A stretch of 64,000 nt of DNA from Ignelater luminosus (taxonomy: Eukaryota; Arthropoda; Insecta; Coleoptera; Elateridae). Below the pieces are notes generated by a model. It made no database searches. It worked only from the letters and a program-made list of their open reading frames with translations, and was not told the origin of the DNA. The stretch is from positions 47,501 through 111,500 of the forward strand of contig VTPC01000971.1 of assembly GCA_011009095.1 (NCBI GenBank), written 5' to 3'. Of the stretch, positions 47,061 through 60,800 are shown in pieces (position 1 is the first letter of the stretch; each line of letters starts with the position of its first letter). The translations under genes and the position numbers were made by a program.

Positions 47061-50020
47061 ATCGTACATTTTATTTTTAAATACCCTGTACATTTTATTA
47101 AAATTAGATATCTACTTTCGTTTAGGTTTCAATAATCTCCTCATGTTGGATTTCTATTAATTAATTTCGTATTTTATTTTTTTTTATCTAAAAATTTCCT
47201 TTGATATGTACGTTTTTACCTCAGTTGCTCTCCTTATTTTAGTAAATTATTATATCTCTATTCAGTCTCTCTAGTGATATCTAGTAACTAAAATTGGTAT
47301 TATGTGGGAATGACGACGCGTGCATGACTTTATCTGCTCTTCAAGCGTCTGGCGAACTCTCCCCTTTTTCTGTAAACTTCAAACGTATATACACGTATTT
47401 TTGTTCCTCTAGTAATTGGAATTTTAGGTAAATCAGCCTTGTATTCATTTTATTTTGTCTAATCCTGGATTATTTCTATAGGATTGCCTTTCCCTTTTAC
47501 CATCTATCGTATCGTAAATTATCCTTTCCTGCCGATTACCTGTTTATTATTTTCTGGTTTGGACCTCGTTGTGAAGGCCACTATAAGGGCGTTGCCGTCG
47601 TCGTTTTGTTCTGCTGATTTTCAAAAGAATTCATGGATTAGATCCGTCGATTATGATCCCAGAATCATAATGCTGGAAAATCACCCCGACTGGCAGAATT
47701 TAAGATTAAAGTAAACACCTTTCGCACACAGAATATATGAAGACAAAGGAAGGTATTTATTATTTAAATTTACCTGGACGAATACCTGCTTAATTTATGG
47801 CCTAAACTAGAATTTTACCTTACAATGATACAAGTCAAGCTTTTTATCTTAAAGCAAGGTAATTTGACCTTGATCCGTACCATAAAGTAAGTTTTATTTG
47901 TTAATAGTAGTCATTGCTTTTTTTTATATTTTGCTTCCTTGGTTAAATCTCAATATTAATGAGTTTAGAAATTTTGTTTAACTTTATTCAATACAGTCAA
48001 CTAATAATTTTTTTACAAATTTACCATAATCGGACTTGGTTTCCGAAAATCCTTAATTTATCGTTATTTAAAATTTCTTTATAGAATTATATTGTTATGA
48101 AGGCCTTCAAGGGTTATCATTTCTTATTATTAAAATAATTACTATTATTAACTATATCATATGCTTGTTTTGTTGCTTTCTTTCTTTTTTATAGGTGTGT
48201 AATAAACCTTTATTGAATTCTGAATAAATAATATTATAATGTGTTTTGTTTCTTTATTTACTGAGAAGTACTAAGCCCTTTGGAATTGTCTTTCTTGGTT
48301 TTCTCTCTTTCTTCTTAAATAAAGAGAGTGGCATCTCTTTTACTTTAGAGCAAGAGTTTCTCGCGTTCCTTTAAAATTTGAAAAGGATCTTGAGGCCTCA
48401 CTTTTAACTAAAATAAAAATCCGAAAGTTAAAACCGCTACAGTAGTATGGTTTTTCCTTCTGTGTTTAAATAATCCATTGTTTCTAGAGCTTTTTGATAT
48501 TTTTTCTTCCTTTTTCTTTTTTTTGATCAACAAAGGCTGTCATACTCTATAGATCTTTCAGAAGTTAGCTTCGGACTTCTGTTTTTCCGGAATTCTTATT
48601 GTTCTTTTGCTATTTTTATAGTCTTTAAGGCATGATGGTAAATAATTTGAATAATGGGTATTGGAGTGTTAATGAAGAGAACTGTTGCAATGGATACTTT
48701 ATGTAGAATCAGAATCATGAGGATAATGAAACGCTGATTGACTTAATGGTTATTCAAAACCGGAAATGTCTAAACTTGACTACAAACTAATATGAAAGAA
48801 GTCCGCCAGAGCTCTTAGAAAGGTTCAAAAGATTGTTGGCCTAACATTTAAACACTTTTCCGTTTTTTAGATGTGTTCAAAATGAAAAAAGGCCTTTTGA
48901 TATTTACGAGGGAGCGCGGCCGTGTTGTCAACTGTGGTTGTACCGCTCACATCATCATACAGGAAATGCAGGGATAGAATTTATTAGTATAATAGATGGA
49001 AATGATAAAGTGGAAATCCTGATGGTTGAACCATTGGTATTATACGAAATCAATTTTTTTGTCTTGGATAAATGTTTTTAAAGAAATAACTTGCACCCTT
49101 TCTATATCTCTTTATAATGACCGATCAATCTTGTTTGTTATACAAATACCAGAATTAACTTAGTTTTAAGTCTTATGTTGGATTAAGTTCTTTGAGAGGG
49201 TTAGATGGAAGAACAGCGGGGTCATTTTGTTTGTTTTTTCTTACTAGCTCTAGCTGAGTCTCGCTCTTTTATGTTGAATATGTTTTGAACTTGTATTTTA
49301 CTTGTTTTTCTAATAAAGGCCAATTTATTATTATTGTTATTATTATTATTATTATTATATATTTCAAGATGTTCTACATATGGGAAACAAAACATCTATA
49401 AACCAAAAATATGAACTGTAGTAACTGTAAGCTATATTGTATTGGACAAGCTATTCAACAATTAGCATGAAAGGATTTTACCGGTAGTTCAGAAAGAATA
49501 ACGGTAAAGACAAATTTCTAAAAAATATAATGGGAAGTAATTAAGAAGTCGCATGAATTCCAAAATAGGTGTCCAGAATTGAAATTAGTATTATAATAAT
49601 TATCCATTATCTTAAGTAATTAATAAATAAACCGTTAACTATTATTGAAAATTTGTGCTGCTTTATTTATGGCAGTAAAGTAAATACTAGATAAATAAAT
49701 AAATATTATTTAAATAAACATCAAAAACTTTATTCCTGGGCATATATTTTAAATATTTACAAATTAAAGTTTTAAAACAGACTTTATTTATTCTAAATTT
49801 ATTCTATGTAGTTTTATAAAAAGTGAAGCATATTTTTAATGTACATACAGTACATACTGATAAAAAATATTTTATTTTACCTCTTTTGAAAAAAATACTA
49901 CCCCCGATAATATAATAAATCCTTTCTCACTTTTAAGATTTGCAACTTTATTTCATCCTTGACCTTTTCCCTCCATAAAAACCAAAAACATATTTTTCCG
50001 GCTCCATTCTTTCTTAATCT
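47061..50020. other. AT-rich DNA without recognisable genes
   Basis: A (TTA)n microsatellite lies at about 49326-49360. A 76-codon frame at 47484-47714 has no recognisable motif. Nothing else supported. Confidence 0.35.
49326..49360. repeat. (TTA)n microsatellite
   Basis: About eleven TTA/ATT units with one TTG interruption. Confidence 0.85.
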
Positions 50021-50980
50021 CAAATTTCATTGTGAAGTATTTTTTTCTGGAGTGGATAAGACGGGTTTTATTTTGCTCCGTTAGGGATGAGCGTGTGGTG
50101 GTCGCCATTCTTATAAGAATTATTAATGAGAATGCGGCTCAGCAGCAAAGGGTTCTTAGCTATACGAGTTATTGGGGGCTCAGTGTGGCAAAGGAACTCG
50201 AGGAGAGTGTATTATTAACGCATACATCACATTCCCTTGCCTTTATCACGCACATTCCATTAAACCAATAGTATGATACACTCCACCCCATTTAAAATCA
50301 TTAACGTTCCCTGAGGGGGCCACTTCAAAATTAATTATTGTTCGATTTAAAGACTTTATTAACACCGGTGTTTACTGGAAGTTTTAAGTTGTGTTACCAT
50401 TTAGAAGTTTTCGGAGCAGAGAGTACGTATACATCTTTAATGAGAAAGTCGCAACTGCGTAAGTGTTAATGGGAAAGAAGATTCTAATTATTTCTCTTTA
50501 TATACAGTTTAACCTTTTATCGTTTGGAAAAAGCAAAAAGTCAGCTGTGAGACGTCACGTCAGATGGGGGGAATTTGATTGACAAGTTTGCATCTCATCG
50601 ACGTACGGTAATTACATTTTGATGTAATATTTTCCATCATCTTAGCCCGAAGTTACAGATGTCGATGATGAAGACTGCTTTCGATTGATTGAATGATTTC
50701 CTCGAGTCGAGTCCGCGACTTCTATTGAGAGGGTATCTGATTTATCTTCTTATCCATATTCACGAGCTCCTGGAGCTCTTTGTGTTTCAGCAGAGGCGCC
50801 GTCGCGCGTTGTGGTCTTAGACTTCTCTTAAAAGCGAATTTGCTTGTAGGTGATCTCTAAAAGTGATTTATTAAGGACACAGCTCCTGGCTTTGGTTCCC
50901 TCTTATTTCCACTCTTTCACAAATTCCGAAGTTATTTATTCCATGCTAGCTAACTCCTCTATGCTTCACGCCGTCATCGT
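50021..50980. promoter_or_regulatory. Two less AT-rich blocks, possible conserved non-coding DNA
   Basis: About 50030-50340 and 50530-50980 stand out from the AT-rich background. The second contains GACGTCACGTCA (CRE-like) near 50552 and several compact GC-rich words. A 79-codon frame at 50032-50271 has no recognisable domain. Regulatory function is only a possibility. Confidence 0.25.
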
Positions 50981-53900
50981 TATTTTAAATTTATATGAAA
51001 ACGGTTTTGCTTTATGAGGATATGAAAATTACGGCTGAATTGATCATAAAAGCGCACGTAGTATTTTATTGCGTCTAGGGAAATTTTATTTTTCTTATGC
51101 ATGTTTCAATGTTGCATTTAAAATGCAGTTGTAGTAGCTTTTTGATCCAACGTTTAATTTTAACTGAGTAAGGATAGAGCTTTCAGTACTTTACGATTCT
51201 TTTACGGTTTGTACGGTAATACCTCTGTAATTGTAATATCGTATAGTATAGTTGAGATGTAGTTCTTATATTACATAAAGAACAAAGAACTTTCATCCCA
51301 AAGGATATCCGTTTACAGCTTTTAACTTTTTGGTCAGTCTAACAATTCCTGTCCATTATTAAAGCCTCAAACTTCTAAAAGCTTTAGTGTGAAATTCTTG
51401 AATTTACAACAATAGAGAATGTGGATCGATATATCACCACCACTGAGTTTCACACTAATATTAAATAACAATCAATTTTTAATAATGAATTTTATCATGA
51501 CGCACTAAACTAACTTAAGATTTTGTGTAACAGTTAAAATATAAAAGTATACGTAACAGTATGTAGTAGAGCCTAAAATTGATTATTTCTTCTTCAAAAA
51601 AAGCAAAGGTACAAAGAAAGTTATAAAAATCTTCCAATATATCTTTCCACAAGAATACCATTTTAGAAACCCTGAAAATGGCTTGTCCGTGGCATTTGGC
51701 GTGAACTTTCAATTATTGGATCTATAAACTTAAACGTAAAATTTACTTTGTGCATCCTGAACACTGATGGATTGAATATGTAGTCCTCTATATCATGGAA
51801 ACTCATAACACCATTAACCATTTTTTTTTCACTGATAAAAGTTGCAAAAAGTTTTATTGCTTGATACATTACATAACTGCGCGTAGTGTAACTGTAGCAC
51901 ATGTCTTGAAATTAATCAGACGATTGATATTCCTTAACTCTTCCGCACTGTTAAAATTACTTTAGATTAATAACGAAGATGCTAAATCTACACTGCTGTA
52001 CTGTTTGGATTAGGTAATCGTGCTGGTTAAAGGAAAATTGCAGAAGCTTGCAGATGATTATAGTTACAGCAGCAGCATAGAATTTAGCATAACATTTTTA
52101 AAAAATATTTTTATACTTTTAAAATATAAATCTGAAGACTCGATTAATAGCCAACTAATGCTCATAAATGGTCAAAGCGTTTCTTCCTAACAAGTAGACT
52201 TACTCTTACTTCTGCACTGGACTGTAATTACTGTTGGTACTTAAGATGGAATCGCTTGGCCACAAAAACTTTTTCATTGTTCCTGGAAATGACACGTTAG
52301 CGAATCGAGTTTTCTGAGAGATATCTTCACGTGTAGCAACCTGTATTGGAATGGAGAGGGCTTTGTGTAATAACTAAAACTTCATCCACGCTCTTCTAGA
52401 CAGTAAACAGCAACAGGATGACTGCAAGTAACCAACCAAAACCAACTTACTGCCCTTCCACCGTGCACCGTCCAGCAAACTTGCATCCTTATTGCTTGGA
52501 ATATTCACTTCTACTCAAGAGATCTGGACTTCCAAAACCCAAAATAAATACTGAATCATAGATTTCCAAGCTTATTTGGCCTTGAGTTCTCTTTTCAGAA
52601 TAAAATTACTTAGTGGTTCGCTTCTTTATGCTTTCACGGCCCCTTATGTTTATTCAGTGCTGCTCGGAAGGCAGTACCGGTATTTTGGAAAACTGATATA
52701 ACTTCTAGTATCAAGGTAGAATTTCTTCAATAGGGCAAATCTTCAAAAAAATACTCTTCTAAGTTCCAAACAAAACTCCATGGGACATTATAGAGATTCA
52801 TCATGCTGAACACTTCTATCGCAGTCTTAATTCACGATGTCTATGATTACTGGAAAAACATGATTTGGTTGGAGGACACAAAACAGAAAAATTATTTTTT
52901 TTGTAAATTACTGCCAATTTTTAACATTTAGCAATCAACCATTCGTCTATCGACATGTAAAGCTCAGTCGGTTTGATCAACTTTGCGTAACCTTGATTAT
53001 AAGTATTTTGCCTTGTATAAAATTCTCTTGGTTACCGAAAATTTGCAAGTACTTTGAATACTTTAATACTTCCACACCTTAAAGTTAACTTGTTTTTGGT
53101 AAATCCTTTGGAAACTATTTTACAATCGGTGAATCACTAAAATAACAATCTTCTTATCAATTATATCGATTATTCATTATGAAGCAGTGCGTCATCTTGA
53201 AGGACTCGTGCAAATCACTAGTGCAGCGTCAATATAAAATCGTCAGTTATTGAATTATTTGATGTTTTGAAGTCTTCTTCTCCTTCTTCATAGTGTGATG
53301 ATGTAGCGAAGAATCACAAACCACGCGCGTAGACTTCCCTTGGTGAAGCGGTTAATATAATGGAACGGAACTTGTTTGAAGCAAACGGTCCGCAATCACT
53401 TTTCAGCTGTTGATAACTGATGTAGAAGTCCAGAACCCCACAGCTTGATTGACTGAATCACTGTCCATAACTTAGAATGGCGTTCACACGATAGTGGTGG
53501 CTCACGTACGAGATGGCCTTGAAGCTGTGTTCGAGAAAACAGACAGTTATGAAGAGCTGGATAATGTCGATGGATGTGGATAATGATGGTAGAATCTGGC
53601 ATTTTCCTTTTCAGTGTGACACTACCGCGCGCCATAGTGCAGTATCGAATGGTCGGACGAATAACGTTGGCAAGTGGTGGCTTGTGTGCTACCTCTCTCT
53701 TCAATGTTTCATCGCAGAATCATCTCAGGGTACAAGTACAGCAGCTAAAGACTGTTTGTTTACCTGCCACCAAAGGTCTCCAACCTTGATCAGGATGGCA
53801 GATTCATGGTGATGAATTGCAAAATGATGAAGTCACTCAACTAACGTCTCAACTCAATTTCACATCACACACTGTAACGAATCATTGTCGCAGCTAATTT

Positions 53901-54945
53901 ATAGGTTCTCTACCTCATCTAGTTTGACATAGTTGAATGAAGGCTTCAGAAGGAAGTTGATTGTATTGCGATGGGGTAGCAGTGGAAGTTGATGTGGTGT
54001 GGTTGTGCAACTAGCGTGATGGAGATGGTGTTGTTCCTATTATCGAAGTTGAAGTAAGTTGCCATAAACTTAAGTTCTACTCAAGCATGCCATAACATTT
54101 TATAATTAAAGCTTACTTCAAAACTACGAACTAGTACTCGTGCCCAGACTCAAGGTAAAGCAACAGGCGGCTTGAGTTTACCCTATAAGTCAAGCATAAA
54201 CTCACTCAAGTGCCTATTAACTATGAAAGCGGGCATAGTTTTGTCATAGGAGGTGACCGGTGGTGGTTGAGACGACGCTGGTATGTTGATTCTTAATCTC
54301 AATGAAGTAGATATTGTAGATGGTAACTTGTTTGGGTCTGATCAATATTTTCCAGGACCGCACCTCTATATTTTGTGCTGTAGAGGTAGAGCTAAGGCAA
54401 TGGGCTACTGTGTGATGATAGAGGCTGTGCACAAAAGACATTTTTGTGACCTACTAACTTCGCGTCGCGAGAGACGTTTGGAGGCAGAAACATCAAGAGA
54501 GTAGAAAGTCGCTACTCGACAGCAGTGGTATAGCTCTTCTTCTGGACATGGACATCATCCATTGAGCAGCGTTTGAATAGCGAATTCCAGTTGGAGCCTG
54601 TATACTCCAAATACACAGATCGTTCGCAGTGGAAAAGTACGTCACCTACAGTTGGATGCTTCGCATCAACCCACAGGAACACTGATGGAGAACAACGACC
54701 GAGCATAGAGAGACGACAACTGACGGCCACACAGAAATGTGGCTTCTAATCAAGATATCTATAATGTACTGTTTTCATTATTTCCACAGCAAAAGAATGG
54801 CAGCATTTTAGAGAAAATAAAAAATTTCTAACGTCTGACTGTAACAGAACAACAAAAGATCATCAGATTTTGATTTCATCAATGAAATTGGCTTGAATAA
54901 TTGGGACAGAATGGTACAAACTTTATCGATCTATCTCTACTAATA
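50981..54945. other. DNA without recognisable genes, GC-richer from about 53390 to 54740
   Basis: 50981-53390 is AT-rich. A donor-like GTAAGT on the minus strand at 52449 follows DASLLDGARWKG, but no matching acceptor is convincing. 53390-54740 is GC-richer, with frames of 60 to 100 codons open on both strands and no recognisable motif, similar in character to 6800-7260. Confidence 0.3.
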
Positions 54946-55504
54946 AAGCTTGATTCACAATACCTAAATTAGTAATTAGAATTAGCACTTATAGTTATAC
55001 TTGGAATATCTCTGAAAACTTGCATTCACATTGTTAAAATTAATTTAACAATTAGTCAATATTCAACTGCGCCCTGTATGAGCCATTCATAAGAGGCACT
55101 GCAGTTTTCTTATGTAACGACATGAAATTCGTGAAAAATATAACGCGCACGTAACTACTATAACGTTAAAATTAAAAAAAAAATTAAAATACTCGAAAAT
55201 CACTTTTTCTAAACACTTGAGGGATTCCGGATTTTAGAGGTTGACTGAACGAGCGATACGTGCGACATTGCCCCATATAAACAAAAACGCAAGAAATTAC
55301 AAAAATGCCCATGTCAAGAATTTCAATTAGTACGTAAATTAACGAAAACAGCTTGGAACTTGCAAGCTTTTACGTTAAGTACAAAGAATAATTACTAATT
55401 GGTTTGGTTCTGAATGATGATGTTGTTATGAAAGCTTACAAGGTTCTATGGCTAAGAGTAATTACTAATCCTAATTACTAATTTGGGTATTGTGAATGAA
55501 GCTT
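54946..55504. mobile_element. Fold-back element with AAGCTT ends
   Basis: The first 42 bases (AAGCTTGATTCACAATACC...) match the reverse complement of the last 42 with about four differences. The 559-bp unit has no coding capacity. No target-site duplication is clear. Confidence 0.7.
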
Positions 55505-57398
55505 AACCGAGATAACGTACTAATACATTAAAAATCGGACATGCTGTACAGGCATATTTATAAGGAAGTTATGCTTTTGAACGTGAAATATTATTTTGAA
55601 AAACAAAATAATTATAATGTTTGAAGCCGACTGAAAGGTTTTCAGTTGTTGCGTAAACATAAATGTTAAATTGATATTCTCTTTTTTCACTCGTTTGTTG
55701 AGAAACGTGTGATTGAATCAAACGGCAGGTGCTAAATCCAAATTCCTCTTTACGTTCCTGTGTTTAATCGCACCTCGACTCCCCATTGTATATTGAAATG
55801 TTAACACCTTGATTGTTAAACGAATTAATATTGTAGTAATTCGGGATTATTAACGCGGGGTTGGTATATGGTTATTGGTTATGCGTATGATGTAAATTGA
55901 TAGCAAACCGAACGTGCATTGTATAAATTAATTGTAGTATGTAGCGATGTTGTAAAGATAAACAGAAAGTTTACAATATTATGAAGTTTCGTAAAATTGT
56001 CTCAAACATATAAATTATTTTGCAGAACGCTAAAAGCTTTTACGGTGTCGACAACCGGCAAAAGAATGTATTAATTATTAAGAAAACAGCAAGTTTTATT
56101 TCGCCTTATCCGAAGTGACAAATAGTTTAAAAGTAAAAAGGTGAACTGTAGGTTTACGTTTACTACAAACATCAAAAAGTGTGTTTAAGATCAATAGAGA
56201 AACTTTTGATTAAATTCTATCTCGGCTTCATTGTTGCATAAGTTGTGTGCTTGTCTCAGGTGATCATTCCAAAAGTAAGCACTTCTTCAGCCAGGAACTT
56301 AAGAAAGAGTGGAATTTGAAAAGATATTGTGAATTCACGGCGTTGTCCGCGGCGTTGAATGTGGATTGTGATATATACTTGAATGATGGAGCGGAAGTAG
56401 ATGATTCCGTTTTTGTCTGATGCTAATTTAGCACGATGCATTTTTGCAGACATTAAGTATTAAAGTAGATTATTGAATGTTATTGTAGAGAAGGTAATCA
56501 GTAACACATCAAACAATGGATAGCCTTGGTAAACTATCTTTTTACCTTTTGTGTTGACCAAAACCAAACAAGTAAGTCATCATTGCTGTAAGGATTTTTT
56601 TTCCAATTATTGTTTAATACAGCTCAAAGAGTCGAATGATTAAGATTTTTCTCTACGTTTTCTTTTTAAATATATTAAAATTGCAATATATACAGCACCC
56701 CAAAAATAACTCGGATTTCATTTACGATGTATATTTCTCAAGTTTCCTTAAATTTGAATAAATATTAAACCCGCAGTAACGCGTTCAATGACGAATATCA
56801 TTTCTTCTCTGTAGAAAATAAACTTTTTACTTAAAATTGATTTATTGAAAAGAAACTTTCATGAATAATGGATAGTAAAGCGTACAACATATTATAAGGA
56901 AAAAAAAGGGAAGAAATAGGGCAATCCTAAAACCCACCTGAAACGTCTCAGACTAAAATAATTTTATCCAGAATTTTTTCAATTTCCACTGGACCTAAAA
57001 TTTACTTTGAAGTAAAAATTGGTCTAACATGCTAAAAATGCAAAGTAAACATTAATTAATTTTTTTGATGCCAAGGTGAGATGAGCATCTGCACTAGGGA
57101 AACTGGCAGTTGAAAGACGTGGGCTTAATTTTCCTGTATTTTGGGTAAATTACTGTGTTTGATGTGAAATTTACTTTGTATTTAAATTTATTTATTCAAA
57201 AGATGATGAACCTTTAATTACTTAAAATAATGTTTTTATCAATTTATCTTTGATGGAAAAATATTGTTATTTATTTGAAATCTATGTAATAGTATGTTAT
57301 TATATTATACTATGCATAAAAGGAACAATCTTGATAATTCCGTTTCTAAAAATAAACCCCAAATTACGTCCACCTAATAATTTTGTTTTTCTGTTTCA
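55505..57398. other. AT-rich DNA without recognisable genes
   Basis: Nothing supported on either strand before the candidate microexon. Confidence 0.4.
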
Positions 57399-57428
57399 GG
57401 TACGTGTTAAAAACATTCCTAAACCTTA
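57399..57428 (+). CDS. Candidate 30-nt microexon
   Basis: A long pyrimidine tract ending TTTTTCTGTTTCAG is followed by 30 bases and then a perfect donor GTAAGTATTT. In the frame starting at the first base the 30 bases read VRVKNIPKPY with no stop, and the length is a multiple of three, so the exon could be skipped without changing frame. I cannot place it in a protein. No partner exon is visible in the window, which would fit an exon in the middle of a gene with very large introns. Confidence 0.45.
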
Positions 57429-57489
57429 TGTAAGTATTTTTATCTTATATTTTCCCTGCATTTGTTCTGAAAACATATCCTGATATGTT

Positions 57490-57850
57490 GAGTGACCAGC
57501 AGTCAAGTACAAGCGTGAAAATTTTCAGTTCAACTCGCGTTTCGGTACGATTCACACAGCGGCGGCTTTTATGTAAATAATTCTTTCTTTATCTTGACAT
57601 GCAAATAATGTACACGAAAAAGTGTATATATTCTGGTCTGCGAAATGAAAACGACTTTCATAATATCAGAGTGCGTTCGTACAAATTAAAGTTATCTCGG
57701 GCAATGAGGATAATTAGGCAGAACCCGCTAGGGGACTTGCTATTTGTGGATGTTAGGTGAATTCTCTCGCTTCTCGCTGGGCCCTATAATCTTTACCATT
57801 CGCTTTATTGATGACAAAGTGGGATAATTAACGCCGAATTTTGTTTTCAT
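57490..57850. promoter_or_regulatory. Candidate conserved non-coding / regulatory block
   Basis: About 360 bp just after the candidate microexon is free of simple sequence, less AT-rich and dense in transcription-factor-like words, including several TAATTA/ATTA homeodomain-type cores. It has no long frame. This is how intronic enhancers of developmental genes tend to look, but conservation cannot be judged from one sequence. Confidence 0.3.
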
Positions 57851-60800
57851 TTCTAATCTATCAATTATCGATCTGTAATTTTCTAAAATTACTTTATATT
57901 AGGGAAGAGTAATATATTTGAAACGTGTTTACATTAAATAAATTAACATGACCATATTGAATGCTTTTATTTCACTACCTATATTTTATTTAAAATGTAT
58001 GATTTCTTAATCTTATTATGATAATTAGTCTTGATTAAAAAGAGGCTAATATTGTATGTTTTATAAATGTTAGCCATTTGGGAAAGATAATGCTTAAGAT
58101 AAGTAGTAGCCGGTAGGTGCTTTTTACATTTATGCTATTTACAGTTCGTAATAAAACTGAGATTAAGTAGAATTAAGACGATAACCTGTTTTACTTTTAA
58201 AGGCCTTATTAAGTTTACGTTCTCTAGGTGTTACGGCAACTTCAAAGTTTTAGTACGAGACTGTTATAAAATCATGACTATTTCGTTGCACTGTAATTTT
58301 CTTGATCATCGAAAACTAATCAAAATATTTGAAATTCTGTCTAAGAATAGAATATTAAACAAATAATATTGTAAATTTAGCTAATTACAGAAGTCTCTAA
58401 TTCTTTCAATCTCATATCGAAAAATCCAGTTCGAATTTATCAAGTGGTTTACAATTTATAAGCTTACCTTAATGAAACTACCACTTGACAATTTAATTGT
58501 GCGCCGGTTATGGACTAAATCGTCAGTCTACTTTTCATGGATTAAATTAATAGACAAATTCAAAATCAAGTTAAAAGGGAAAACAAAATGTTAAGGCAAC
58601 CATTAAGTGTGAATTGATTACAAATAAAAACATACGAAAGTAAATGAAATAGAATCTAGAATAAAAATAAATTGTCCTTTGATCAATCTGCTTTTTGAAA
58701 GTCCCGGTTTGTCACTCAACAGATATTTCCGATTTTAAAGTTTTAAACTGCGGATAACCTCGATTAAAGTAAAAACCGAGAGTTCAATTCGAGCAAAAGG
58801 TAGATATTGCTGATTACTATTTCATACAATCTTAGTTATTATTGGCAAGCTGCGTACATTTCTAGTTTTCCCATATTCGTATCGATTTCAAAAGCAAGAC
58901 AATTCAGTAATTAGCAACCTCAGTTAAAATATAGGGAAGGAACAGTTTCTGTTAGGTAAACAGGCAAACGTCTATTTCATGAAGCTTTTTGGAAGGAAAA
59001 TTTTATTTGGATCAATCAAAATCCAAATTTTGATTTACCATAGCAATAAATACTATTTTTTAAAAGTTGATCAAAAATGAGTTGTCTAAATTACACACAT
59101 ACGAGGTTGTCCTTGAACCAGAATTGCCATCAGTCACAAGAACATGTTGATAACAGCCATGTAGTTGGAAGACTCTTCGATACTATACAATTATGATAAA
59201 AATTGACCAATTTTTTAGTTTACTATGCATAAGTTGCAGTTTGATACGTTCCTAGAGACAATCTGCCCAAATTTTTACTGTGTGTAACGGGAAAATGCCC
59301 AAAAGTATGCACAAGTCCCGTATAAGCTAGATATCGGTAGATGTTCAAGCCCATAGCTCATGTCGAAGACGGGAGTAGGTTCCAAAATAGTAAATAACCC
59401 AGGCTTTGATGATCTTAGCTGAGCCTAAAACTTAGCTTTTAGCTGAAAAGCCTAAAAGAGATACCAAAAGGGCGCCAGGAAACAGTTATGCTAAAAAGAA
59501 ATAATCCGCCGACCTGTCCCCACATCGGCGAACGCTCTGTACAAGGATGTCCATAAAAAATATCACCCTGTATACAGAAACTTGAAATTGTATCTGGATG
59601 CTAAAATGTACTCTCAACTTACCCGTAGGGCTTAAATTGATCCTATACATGACTTAAAAACACAAAATAGAAATATCATAATCTACGATAAGTTCTAGCA
59701 TCTCTCTCTCATAACTAAAATAAACTTCCTAAAACATTGACTTCATAAAACTTTTAAATTAGTAAAGGCAACATTTAGACTCTTGGTTACTAGGAACCTG
59801 AGACGCTCATAACACAATACATTACCTGACTATCAATCAAAGTAATACTTATCAAATAAAATACCAAAATAGGTAACACACAATAAATTTATTATAACTT
59901 TAAAATGCAAACAAAAAGGAAAGTAATTCACAAAGGTTCAAATCTGGACAATATAAATTAGATTTAGAGCTAACATTAAAATGAATCCAATATAAAATAT
60001 TAAAATCAATTAAAAAGATTTCAGTTACAAACATAAACAAACAACATTTTGAAAAGACTTTACATAAAGAAAATGACGTAACTTTACGCAAACGAGTTTG
60101 ATGAACTCGCTGTTATAATTTAAAGATTATAAGACAAAAACAAAATAACAAATGAATGGCAAAGTTAAATTGTAATCTGACACTATAATTACATTACTTT
60201 AAACAAAAAGAAAAATCATCAAATTGTACCAATCAAAAAGAAACAGTAAATTAATGAGAATGAATCCCTGAAATAAACTAATAAAGAAATCTAAACCTCT
60301 TTCCTGAAATATTTATAATGTTACCCTATTTTAATTATCAAAATTAATCTCTGTACATGGAAGTTTACAAATAAACACACAAAACATCATCATAATTAAA
60401 ATATTTCTTACTCTAGGGTTCCGTAGTACGTCCACGAAATTCTGGTAACTCATTTATGTTTAGGACAAACCAAATAACACAACTGAGAGATCGGTGCGTT
60501 TTATTTTCAATGACCACAAAGAATTTAAAATCACTATATTGCCCTTTACACGAAACACAAACTTTTAATTTTAACGCAAATGAGAGTGTATTCTTCGCAT
60601 CCACAGATGATAAACGAAACAATTCTTCCGATAGCGGAAGACGCAGTCTTTTCTAAAGACTGAACCATAAATAGGAAAAAACTAATTGGAGCTGAATAAT
60701 TCCTAAACGCCTGACACGATGCGGTTACTTCGTTATTTTTCTTTCTTACGAAGATGTGGTCGATAGACACCTCGTCCATTGCCCAACACAAATAAAATCG

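Noticed and set aside
48160..48200. Strong acceptor TTTCTTTTTTATAG near 48187
   Set aside because: The sequence after it meets stops at once and no donor follows; pyrimidine tracts are common here.
52449..52490. Minus-strand exon candidate (DASLLDGARWKG followed by GTAAGT)
   Set aside because: No convincing acceptor upstream and no open continuation; perhaps a repeat fragment.
53396..53812. Frames of about 100 codons on both strands
   Set aside because: Overlapping frames on opposite strands in a GC-richer tract, with no recognised motif and no splice or promoter support.
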